A stretch of 5,751 nt of DNA, from the NCBI GenBank assembly GCA_022565135.1, contig JADFKA010000129.1:1-5751 (forward strand). Direction: 5' to 3'. Source of the DNA: Pseudomonadota bacterium. Its GTDB lineage: Bacteria > Pseudomonadota > Gammaproteobacteria > Steroidobacterales > Woeseiaceae. Numbering within the stretch: the stretch's first letter is position 1; each line of letters starts with the position of its first letter. The position numbers were made by a program, and so were the translations under genes. Positions 1-5,751 of the stretch are shown here, piece by piece. The notes beneath the pieces were generated by a model. That model saw only the letters and a list, made by a program, of their open reading frames with translations, did not search any database and was not told the DNA's origin.

Positions 1-576
1 CACGATCAGTCGGGTGGGTGGCCGGGTTCACTGAATCATTACGCGCTTGAGGCCATGCTGCGTTCCGCGGATATCCCGATCAGCGTCGTTGATACTTACG
101 CTCCAAATGAAAACAACGATCCAACCGATGTGGATATTCCGGTGTTGGGTGTTTGCGAGGCAGTCGGTCGCATACCACCAAGTCTCGTTGTAACGAAAGA
201 CGGCGAACTGCTGCAGGAATACACGTTCACGGAAAAAAAGGTCCTGATCGGTCGCTCAGATTTTGCAGATATTATTGTCGACGACGATTTTGTGAGCAAG
301 CTGCATATTGTACTGCTGCTGTATTCCGATGCACTGATACTGCTCGATCTGAACAGTGCTAACGGCACGACCGTCAATTCGAAAATTGTCACAAAGACCA
401 TACTGCAGGACGACGACGTCATTTCCTTGGGCCAGCACCTACTCAAAGTCAAGCACGCACCCGCAATCAGTGCAGAGATGGTGGAGATCATGAAGTCATC
501 CGATACGCTCATAATGAAGAACTTCATCGATATTCGCCGGCAGCGGGCAAGACGCCGCACTTTAGCTGTGCGGTAG
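1..576 (+). CDS. FHA-domain protein, C-terminal part (5' end outside the window)
   Basis: The frame is open from base 1, so the ATG at 55 is probably internal and the gene begins upstream of the window. Counting from that ATG, an FHA domain lies at about residues 45-132. It shows the family landmarks: GRS at 66-68, S81 and H84 in the SKLH motif, and N103-G104 in the LNSANGTTVN stretch. FHA domains bind phosphothreonine peptides and normally recruit Ser/Thr-kinase substrates or assemble complexes. The 18 residues before the ATG continue into a stretch reading SGGWPGSLNHYALEAMLRSA, which resembles the end of the lid region of ExeA/GspA-type AAA ATPases; this suggests an ATPase-FHA fusion, but the ATPase core is not visible. 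The tail after residue 155 is strongly basic (RRQRARRR). No signal peptide or membrane segment is seen in the visible part. It converges with the 603-1565 gene across 26 bp. The FHA call is firm; the ATPase part is inference. Confidence 0.85.
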   Translation, partial: HDQSGGWPGSLNHYALEAMLRSADIPISVVDTYAPNENNDPTDVDIPVLGVCEAVGRIPPSLVVTKDGELLQEYTFTEKKVLIGRSDFADIIVDDDFVSKLHIVLLLYSDALILLDLNSANGTTVNSKIVTKTILQDDDVISLGQHLLKVKHAPAISAEMVEIMKSSDTLIMKNFIDIRRQRARRRTLAVR

Positions 577-602
577 TGCAAGAAGCGGGAACGGTGGTGA
601 CC

Positions 603-1565
603 TCAGCCGGCTTCCGCCTTGTCAGCAGGGTCGGGATCAAAGTAGGTTGAAAAGCTTGCGCCAGTCTCTCGAGTCGTATCCCGTCCGTCTATGCCTTTTT
701 CCAGGACGAAGCGCAAGTTCGTCAGAAAATATACCCAGGCGGCGCGACAATTCGTATGTATGTGCATACGTGCGTCCGGCGTATCAGGAATGTCGTACTG
801 CGTTAATTCGAGAAGTGTGCTGTCGCCGACCGGTTGGACTCTGATTCGTACGTTTGACTCGCCAAACGTAAATGACGCGCTACCGTCATCCTGGACGCTC
901 AGGTATTCACCGGAGACTCGCCGACCATTGTGCCAGCGCCACGTAAACGGATCGCCGGCACATGCAGTAGCATGCGGATGTCGCAGCGACCCCTCTGGAT
1001 CGGTGATCTGCATCATTTCCACGAAGAAACTCTCCATGCCGCCGCTCGTTACCCAGGCGGCCGTGACTTTTTCCGGTGCTACGCGAACGGTGGCGTACAG
1101 TTTAAAACGTGTCCAGTCGATGGGCGCCGGCGCAACTTGTGTGCCCAGGTGATCCTCTTCTGCCTGAATAGTGAGTACGCGAAGGTGATCGTCCCATGCG
1201 CAGGAATGCCGGTCGACAATGGCATCCACAGCACCATCTGCGGCCGCGAAATTGTCGTGCGTCAGTCGCACGAGTGTTTGACCTCGGTCCTCGGACAGTG
1301 CAATTGTCACCAGCGTGTCCGTGCCGATATCATTGGCATTCCAGGTGAACACCAGTTCATGCGGCGCTTCCAGCGAGACTATCCTGCACCGAACCTCACC
1401 GCCCCATGGTCCACTTGCCGGGCCGAAAAAGCGGAAGGGACGATCTGCCTCCGCTTTGAAATCGTTACGCATGAGCCACGCCGCCAGCAGATGTGGCTCC
1501 TCCAGGTAACGCCATACGGTTTCGACCGATGCGTCGATCCGAATTTCTTTTGCGATATTGCTCAC
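603..1565 (-). CDS. Tandem SRPBCC (AHSA1-like) domain protein
   Basis: This 320-residue protein appears to hold two START/SRPBCC-type domains. The first (about residues 3-135) opens with IRIDASVETVWRYLEEP, continues through GGEVRCRIVSLEAPHELVFTW, and ends with the helix CAWDDHLRVL, a typical AHSA1-like pattern. The second (about 152-290) opens with FKLYATVRVAPEKVTAAWV, has the SGEYLSV and LLELTQYDIPD strands, and closes with a long helix near 269-289. This fold makes a deep hydrophobic pocket for a small ligand; the ligand here cannot be predicted. No signal peptide or membrane segment is seen, so a cytoplasmic location is likely. The start is GTG: a stop codon lies a few codons upstream in frame and a GAGGAG sequence sits 11 nt before it. 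It lies 39 bp downstream of the DUF6065-like gene on the same strand, so co-transcription is likely. The domain family is fairly certain; the biological role is unknown. Confidence 0.85.
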   Translation of the reverse strand: MSNIAKEIRIDASVETVWRYLEEPHLLAAWLMRNDFKAEADRPFRFFGPASGPWGGEVRCRIVSLEAPHELVFTWNANDIGTDTLVTIALSEDRGQTLVRLTHDNFAAADGAVDAIVDRHSCAWDDHLRVLTIQAEEDHLGTQVAPAPIDWTRFKLYATVRVAPEKVTAAWVTSGGMESFFVEMMQITDPEGSLRHPHATACAGDPFTWRWHNGRRVSGEYLSVQDDGSASFTFGESNVRIRVQPVGDSTLLELTQYDIPDTPDARMHIHTNCRAAWVYFLTNLRFVLEKGIDGRDTTRETGASFSTYFDPDPADKAEAG

Positions 1566-1576
1566 TTGCTGGGAAG

Positions 1577-1582
1577 CTCCTC
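1577..1582 (-). promoter_or_regulatory. Ribosome binding site for the SRPBCC gene
   Basis: The minus strand reads GAGGAG here, 11 nt before the GTG at 1565-1563. The spacing is slightly long, but no ATG lies between it and the GTG and the frame is closed by a TAA just upstream, so it supports GTG as the start. Confidence 0.6.
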
Positions 1583-1604
1583 GTTTTTATGTGCGCCGAC
1601 TTTA

Positions 1605-2345
1605 TCAGGCACGCCTGAAGTTCTTCATCTGAATCTTGGTCTGATGTCCGGCGAAGGCATTGCCCATCGAATCCTGACCCTTCATATACGTGCGTTGCCA
1701 TTTCGCCTTTGCGGCATCGGAATCGGCGTCTTTTAAATCAGCATTGAATGCCACTCGGGTCTTTCGCCACGCGTCATATTGACCGAATAGCTTGGCGTTG
1801 TGGTGGATGTTTTGAATTTGAGGATCGAATTTGCGTATGTAATGCCGCGGGTACGGCAGAATCCTGCAAATTGGCTCGCCCGCATCGAATTGCACCTTGT
1901 GTCGCGGTCTCGTGAACTTCCAATTCATCGTAAATGAAAATGGCGCCCAATCGGTTTCGATCAGGCCCTCGAGTGGCGCAATGCCATCCTTGGGGCAGTT
2001 GGTCGGTCCTTTAACCCACAGATTATGCGACTTGCTGGTGCGAAATAAATAACCCAGCGTAAACGTGAGGACGCCATGGCCGAAGTGGGAGCTGATCAGC
2101 GGCGATTCCTGGCCCTGGTATTTGATCTTGATTGCATCTATGCCTTCCCTGCCGTTCCATTTGGCAGTAAATGCGACCGGACACAAAATATCCCAGCCGA
2201 CCTGATTGGCGATCGCTACGGGAAGGCATCGATAAGCGAAGCGATCGACCGTAGCGTCCATCCACTGTCGCGACCGTTGGGCCGTCTGCAGGGCCATCGG
2301 TTTTTCGATGATCTCGTACGCGGTGATCTGCAGATTTTCCTTCAC
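1605..2345 (-). CDS. DUF6065-like protein of unknown function
   Basis: This 246-residue protein resembles, from memory, the family named DUF6065; no function is known to me. Visible blocks that look conserved are IANQVGWDI (45-53), SSHFGHGVLTF (85-95), a long core from LFRTSKSHNLW (100-110) through GPTNCPKDGIAPLEG (113-127) and ETDWAPFSFTMNWKFTRP (130-147), and FDAGEPICRILPYP (153-166). The core is rich in Trp, His and Phe, and H87, H90, D131 and E157 could be functional residues, but that is a guess. The C-terminal 60 residues are charged and probably helical. There is no signal peptide or membrane segment, and the length suits a single compact domain. The start is taken as GTG, because GGGGA lies 5 nt upstream and a TAA closes the frame five codons upstream; M17 is the alternative. 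It is the first gene of a probable two-gene operon with the SRPBCC gene. Confidence 0.8.
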   Translation of the reverse strand: MKENLQITAYEIIEKPMALQTAQRSRQWMDATVDRFAYRCLPVAIANQVGWDILCPVAFTAKWNGREGIDAIKIKYQGQESPLISSHFGHGVLTFTLGYLFRTSKSHNLWVKGPTNCPKDGIAPLEGLIETDWAPFSFTMNWKFTRPRHKVQFDAGEPICRILPYPRHYIRKFDPQIQNIHHNAKLFGQYDAWRKTRVAFNADLKDADSDAAKAKWQRTYMKGQDSMGNAFAGHQTKIQMKNFRRA

Positions 2346-2350
2346 GGCGT

Positions 2351-2355
2351 TCCCC
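2351..2355 (-). promoter_or_regulatory. Ribosome binding site for the DUF6065-like gene
   Basis: The minus strand reads GGGGA, 5 nt before the GTG at 2345-2343. It favours this GTG over the internal ATG at codon 17, which would shorten the protein by 16 residues. Confidence 0.5.
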
Positions 2356-2377
2356 AGTTAATTCCAAACCTGACGCG

Positions 2378-2383
2378 ATTGTA
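2378..2383 (-). promoter_or_regulatory. Possible -10 box for the DUF6065/SRPBCC operon
   Basis: The minus strand reads TACAAT, one mismatch from the sigma-70 consensus TATAAT, 32 nt upstream of the GTG start. No good -35 hexamer is found at 16-18 bp; TTGCTT lies only 11 bp upstream, which is too close. The call rests on the -10 match and its position in the only gap before the operon, so it is weak. Confidence 0.3.
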
Positions 2384-2436
2384 GCGTGGGATACAAGCAA
2401 AAGCTGGAGCGGCAGGCAGCAGGTTGGACTATCTGC

Positions 2437-2460
2437 AAAACAGGGTTCGAACCGCCCTGC
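2437..2460 (-). terminator. Probable weak Rho-independent terminator after the REC-PAS-GGDEF-EAL gene
   Basis: Read on the minus strand, GCAGGG and CCCTGT can pair (five Watson-Crick pairs plus one G-U) around a 9-nt loop, followed at once by a short T run. It begins 21 bp after the TAA of the signalling gene, where a terminator is expected. The stem and T run are short, so termination may be partial. The loop side overlaps a 10-bp perfect palindrome, GGTTCGAACC at 2444-2453, which could instead be a protein-binding site. Confidence 0.4.
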
Positions 2461-2480
2461 GTGTGTGTTTGTGTTGGGCC

Positions 2481-4586
2481 TTACAGGGTGACCACCACGT
2501 CAACGGATTCGTGGCGCCGGACAAATTCTTCCAGCTCGTCCGCGGGCAGTGGCTTGCTGAACAGGAAACCCTGGATCTCGTCGCACCGATGTTTTCGCAG
2601 GAATTCGAGTTGCTCCTCAAATTCGACACCTTCTGCGATGACCTTCAAGCCCAGCTCTTTTGCCATCGCGAGAATGGCTGTGCAGATAGTCGCTCCATCT
2701 GCGTTCTGGTGCAGTCCTTGCACAAAAGATCGATCGATCTTCAGAGCATTCAATGGAAACTGCTTGAGGTACGCCAGAGATGAGTAGCCGGTGCCAAAGT
2801 CGTCAACCGAGAGTCGGAATCCCGCTTCTCGCAATGAAACCAGTGCTGCGACAGTCTCTTGCACATCAGTCATCAACAGGCTTTCCGTAATTTCGAGCTC
2901 GAGGAGTTGCGGTCGGACTGCTGCTTTCTCAACGAGGTTCAGGACCGTGTGCAGGAAGTCGCCACTACCGATTTGTTTGCTCGAAACATTGACAGCAATG
3001 CTGAGCTTATCCAGATCACTGTCCTGCCACTTACGCAACTGGGAGCACGCTTCGCGAATCACCCACTCGCCGACTTGTTCAATGAGACCGGTATCCTCGG
3101 CAATCGGAATAAATTCTCCAGGCGACACCCAGCCACGCTCGGCATGGTTCCACCGCAGCAGCGCCTCGACACCGACGATTGACCACGTCGCAATCTCGAC
3201 CTTCGGCTGATAATGCAGACAAAACTCCCCGTTGGCGATTGCCTTGCGCAGGTCGCCTTCCAGATCAAGACGCTCGAGCGAGCGAGTACGCATCGTGTCT
3301 GAATAAAATCGGTACATGTTCCGGCCAGCGGACTTGGCCCGATACATCGCAATATCTGCATTCATCAACAGGTCTTCTACATTGTCGCCATCTCCTGGAA
3401 ACATGGCGATACCTACGCTTGGTGTGACGACAAATTGATGGTCCTTAAAGTTGAATGGAGCTGCCAATGCATCGACGATGCGCTTCGCAACCACGGAGGT
3501 CTCTTCTTCATATTTGATATTCGTCATGAGGATGACGAACTCATCTCCGCCCACGCGTGAGAGTTGCACATTAGGCAGGTCTTGCGTGTCCAGCCTGGCA
3601 ACATAATCCGAATTTCGGACGCAATTCTCCAGTCGTTTAGCAACCGACTTGAGCAACATATCGCCGACACTGTGCCCCAATGTATCGTTTATACGTTTGA
3701 ATCGATCCAGGTCTATAAAGAGCAGGGCTATTGACGTTTCTTCGCGTCTGCCAATCGCGATTGCCAACCGCAGGTCGCGCAGGAATTGTTGACGATTCGG
3801 CAGCCCCGTAAGGTTGTCATAGTAGGCAAGCCGATGAATTTTGGCTGCCGATTCCTTGCGGTCCGTGATGTCTCGCACAATGGCCAGCACATTGTTCTCA
3901 TCTCGCGCTATCAGGCGGGTCTCACAGTATCGTTTATTGTCGGCGAGCACGTGCTCGCAGACATGCACGCCCCCTTTGGCTAAAGCGACATGCATGTACT
4001 CGCGCACGGTCTTGGCAACCGCTGGCGGGAAAAACGATTCCAGTGGTTGCCCAACATGGTTTTCGCACCCGTCCGAGTAACGCATATCACCGCCTACCAG
4101 CTCCTGAATGACACCCTTCGAATCAATGCTCAGTATCATGTCCGGAATGGTTTTGAGAAGAGCGCGAGTCTTTTGCTCCGCGCGCCTTAGATCGGCAAAG
4201 GCCGCGTTCGCTCGCAAAAGGTAGCGAACGCGATGCGGAAGTACAGCCCACGCAATGGGCTTCCTGATGAAATCGGTTGCGCCGAGATCATAGGCGCGAT
4301 TAATTGGTTCTGTATCGTCGTTGCCGGTAACCATGACGATTGGAATGTCTGTCGTCGATTTGCGTGCGCGGATTTCCTGGCATACCGAGAAACCATCAGT
4401 GCCGGGCATTTCAACATCCAGCAAGATGATATCGGGTTGCAGCGCAGACAAGGCTTCGAGCGCGGATACGCCGTCAGGGAAGCACAAAACATTGAAGCCG
4501 GCCGGCCCCAGTGACTGCTCACAGAGTAAACGTACGGCCGGATCATCGTCCACAACCATCACCACTGGATTTGACCTGTCAGTCAT
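2481..4586 (-). CDS. Response regulator with REC-PAS-GGDEF-EAL domains (cyclic di-GMP turnover)
   Basis: This 701-residue protein is cytoplasmic by appearance. The REC domain (about 8-125) has acidic pocket residues D13-D14, phospho-acceptor D57, T87 and K109, so it should accept phosphate. A helical linker leads to a PAS-like domain (about 142-243, ending VRDITDRKES). The GGDEF domain (about 252-428) has NLTGLPNR, metal-binding D292 and an intact GGDEF at 346-350, as expected for a diguanylate cyclase. The RxxD inhibitory site is absent: the residues at the usual place are PNVQ, inside a loop insertion of about 12 residues (332-343). The EAL domain (about 443-690) keeps E474 of EAL, N533, E565, D595-D596 in the DDFGTGYSS loop, K616, E652 and Q672, so c-di-GMP phosphodiesterase activity is also likely. 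Which activity dominates cannot be read from sequence. The ATG overlaps the TGA of the upstream hybrid kinase gene (ATGA) and no strong Shine-Dalgarno is seen, so translation is probably coupled. The kinase is the likely phosphodonor. Confidence 0.95.
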   Translation of the reverse strand: MTDRSNPVVMVVDDDPAVRLLCEQSLGPAGFNVLCFPDGVSALEALSALQPDIILLDVEMPGTDGFSVCQEIRARKSTTDIPIVMVTGNDDTEPINRAYDLGATDFIRKPIAWAVLPHRVRYLLRANAAFADLRRAEQKTRALLKTIPDMILSIDSKGVIQELVGGDMRYSDGCENHVGQPLESFFPPAVAKTVREYMHVALAKGGVHVCEHVLADNKRYCETRLIARDENNVLAIVRDITDRKESAAKIHRLAYYDNLTGLPNRQQFLRDLRLAIAIGRREETSIALLFIDLDRFKRINDTLGHSVGDMLLKSVAKRLENCVRNSDYVARLDTQDLPNVQLSRVGGDEFVILMTNIKYEEETSVVAKRIVDALAAPFNFKDHQFVVTPSVGIAMFPGDGDNVEDLLMNADIAMYRAKSAGRNMYRFYSDTMRTRSLERLDLEGDLRKAIANGEFCLHYQPKVEIATWSIVGVEALLRWNHAERGWVSPGEFIPIAEDTGLIEQVGEWVIREACSQLRKWQDSDLDKLSIAVNVSSKQIGSGDFLHTVLNLVEKAAVRPQLLELEITESLLMTDVQETVAALVSLREAGFRLSVDDFGTGYSSLAYLKQFPLNALKIDRSFVQGLHQNADGATICTAILAMAKELGLKVIAEGVEFEEQLEFLRKHRCDEIQGFLFSKPLPADELEEFVRRHESVDVVVTL

Positions 4587-5751
4587 GCTGCTGTGTCGCG
4601 CAATTCTCTGCTCAGCGCGTCAACGACGCGACGATATTCCGCATTGAATTGCATGAGCAGAGATGCGGCGCCGTTGAGATCATCGCGGCGGCCCATCGAT
4701 TCGAATCGCTTGCCGAGATCGGCAAGCACTTTGGCGCCGACGTTGGCGCTGGACGATTTCAGTGCGTGGGCAGTTTCGACCAGCGCATTCGCATCCGCCT
4801 TGTCGATAGCCGTGCGTAGATTGACCAGGAGTTCCTTTGAGGTCTCGAGATACAGGTTGATTACTTTGCTCAGCAAACAGGGCTCCCCGGGTTGCTGAAG
4901 CTTGCGGATAATATTGAGGGAATTGGGATCGAGGACGACGGTGTCAGTCTCGAAATTGGCCGGCAGCGTATCGGTTCCGATCAACTTGTTATTTGTCGAG
5001 CTCGATTCGGGCGGTGTCGATTCGTTGCTGTTCGACGCGCCAGTTGTCGCCTTCGATTCGAGCGGTGTTGGATCGTTGCTGTTCGACGCGCCAGTTGTCG
5101 CCTTCGATTCCATCGGTGCGGCGGCCGCCGACAGTTCGGCCAAATGTGCTGATAGCACATCGAAGAGACTGGCGAGGTTAAATGGCTTGCTCAGGTAGTC
5201 GTCCATCCCGGCCGCCAGGCATCGATCTCGATCGCCCTGCAGGGCATTGGCTGTGAGTGCGATTATGGGCGTGCGCGAATGCTTCTGTTTGGCTTCCCAT
5301 TGACGCATGATCCGGGTTGCTTCATAGCCATCCATTTCGGGCATCTGGCAGTCCATCAATACCGCATCCCAAGTCTCGCGCTGGAACTTGGCCACTGCTT
5401 CGCGACCGTTTCTTACAACAGTCACACGGCAACCCATTTCGACGAGCATTGATCGCGCTACATCTTGATTGACCAGGTTGTCATCTACTACCAGAACATG
5501 CGCGCCAAGGTTTACCGGCTTATGATAGCCCCCGGTCTGTGCCACTGTGTTTTCGCGGGTTTCCGCCGTGGCAGTGTCGGCCAACGATCTTGTCAGGCAG
5601 TCATATAAATCGGCGCGTCTGACCGGTTTGGTCAAGTGTGCGCTGATCCCGGCTTCCTGAATCTGGTTATTTTGCACATCACCCGTCACCGAACTGAGCA
5701 GTACCAGCACCAGATCAGCCAAGGTCGGCGTCGCCTGCACGGCCCGCGCGA
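4583..5751 (-). CDS. Hybrid sensor histidine kinase, C-terminal part (REC-REC-HPt; 5' end outside the window)
   Basis: The frame runs open to the right edge, so the GTG at 5740 is internal and the sensor, HisKA and HATPase parts should lie beyond. Residues below are counted from that GTG. Residues 1-55 are the second half of a first receiver, with SS at 16-17 and K38 in LTKPVRRADLYDCL; its Asp is out of view. The second receiver (about 80-200) is complete: D86-D87, phospho-acceptor D130 in VLMDCQMPEMDG, T163 and K185. A low-complexity Ser/Thr/Asn linker (about 201-260) contains a 17-residue tandem repeat. An HPt domain (about 275-380) follows, with phospho-accepting H325 in TAHALKSSSANVG. The order matches BarA-like phosphorelay kinases with an extra receiver: H to D to H, then out to a separate regulator. 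The gene overlaps the next by 4 bp (ATGA), making that REC-PAS-GGDEF-EAL protein the obvious output partner. Ligand and membrane topology cannot be judged from this part. Confidence 0.92.
   Translation of the reverse strand, partial: ARAVQATPTLADLVLVLLSSVTGDVQNNQIQEAGISAHLTKPVRRADLYDCLTRSLADTATAETRENTVAQTGGYHKPVNLGAHVLVVDDNLVNQDVARSMLVEMGCRVTVVRNGREAVAKFQRETWDAVLMDCQMPEMDGYEATRIMRQWEAKQKHSRTPIIALTANALQGDRDRCLAAGMDDYLSKPFNLASLFDVLSAHLAELSAAAAPMESKATTGASNSNDPTPLESKATTGASNSNESTPPESSSTNNKLIGTDTLPANFETDTVVLDPNSLNIIRKLQQPGEPCLLSKVINLYLETSKELLVNLRTAIDKADANALVETAHALKSSSANVGAKVLADLGKRFESMGRRDDLNGAASLLMQFNAEYRRVVDALSRELRDTAA
4991..5113 (-). repeat. 51-bp in-frame tandem repeat in the kinase linker
   Basis: Two 51-bp units, 5063-5113 and 5012-5062, differ at about five positions and share an identical 38-bp core (5073-5110 and 5022-5059). 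A partial third copy continues to about 4991. Each unit encodes 17 residues of the type ESKATTGASNSN followed by an acidic-Pro segment, between the second receiver and the HPt domain. The length keeps the frame, so changes in copy number would lengthen or shorten a flexible tether without breaking the protein. Confidence 0.9.

Larger units (their letters stand above)
2346..2480. other. Intergenic gap between the signalling genes and the DUF6065/SRPBCC operon
   Basis: This is the only sizeable non-coding stretch in the window (135 bp). It holds the terminator-like hairpin at 2437-2460, the candidate -10 box at 2378-2383 and the GGGGA ribosome binding site. The part nearest the signalling gene (about 2459-2476) is a GT-rich run on the plus strand. 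No small gene or complete tRNA fold was found. Confidence 0.6.

Noticed and set aside
96..581. Minus-strand open frame opposite the FHA gene
   Set aside because: The translation is Ser/Thr-rich low complexity with no family pattern, while the plus strand encodes a clear FHA domain.
577..602. Possible bidirectional terminator between the convergent FHA and SRPBCC genes
   Set aside because: No stem with a T run is visible in the 26 bp; only a short AGCCGGCT palindrome lies at 605-612, inside the end of the SRPBCC gene.
930..1736. Long plus-strand open frame (268 codons) opposite the SRPBCC gene
   Set aside because: Its translation has no recognisable domain and is Cys/Arg-rich as expected of an antisense shadow; the minus-strand frame has clear SRPBCC patterns and a ribosome binding site.
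2441..2460. tRNA T-arm-like GGTTCGAACC sequence
   Set aside because: The five bases flanking the TTCGAAC loop do not pair on either strand, and no acceptor, D or anticodon arm can be laid out around it.
4892..5198. Overlapping plus-strand frames with repeated peptides in the kinase linker region
   Set aside because: They are a by-product of the 51-bp repeat being open in several frames; the minus-strand frame continues a receiver-HPt protein on both sides.

Overview
The window looks like chromosomal DNA from a proteobacterium, most likely a gammaproteobacterium. This is inferred from the style of the hybrid kinase and GGDEF/EAL proteins and the compact gene packing; no taxonomic marker is present, so the assignment is tentative. 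Nearly all of the DNA is coding. No tRNA, rRNA, CRISPR array, insertion sequence or origin was seen.

Layout from left to right: (1) Positions 1-576, plus strand: the 3' end of a gene whose reading frame is open to the left edge. It carries an FHA phosphothreonine-binding domain near its C terminus, apparently joined to the tail of an AAA-type ATPase. (2) Positions 603-1565 and 1605-2345, minus strand: two genes 39 bp apart, probably one operon. The upstream gene encodes a DUF6065-like protein of unknown function and the downstream gene a two-domain SRPBCC (AHSA1-like) protein. Both appear to start with GTG. (3) Positions 2346-2480: a 135-bp gap with a terminator-like hairpin for the signalling genes and a possible -10 box for the DUF6065/SRPBCC pair. 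(4) Positions 2481-5751, minus strand: two signalling genes joined by an ATGA start/stop overlap. The first, cut by the right edge, is the C-terminal part of a hybrid sensor kinase (end of one receiver, a complete receiver, a repetitive linker, an HPt domain). The second is a 701-residue response regulator with REC-PAS-GGDEF-EAL architecture.

The two signalling proteins probably work together: phosphoryl groups would pass from the hybrid kinase through its HPt histidine to the REC domain of the second protein and tune cyclic di-GMP synthesis or breakdown. The SRPBCC/DUF6065 pair has no evident link to this and may be a separate small operon. Nothing here amounts to a clearly new defence or mobile system. 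The least understood part is the DUF6065/SRPBCC pair; the clearest sequence oddity is the 51-bp in-frame tandem repeat in the kinase linker.
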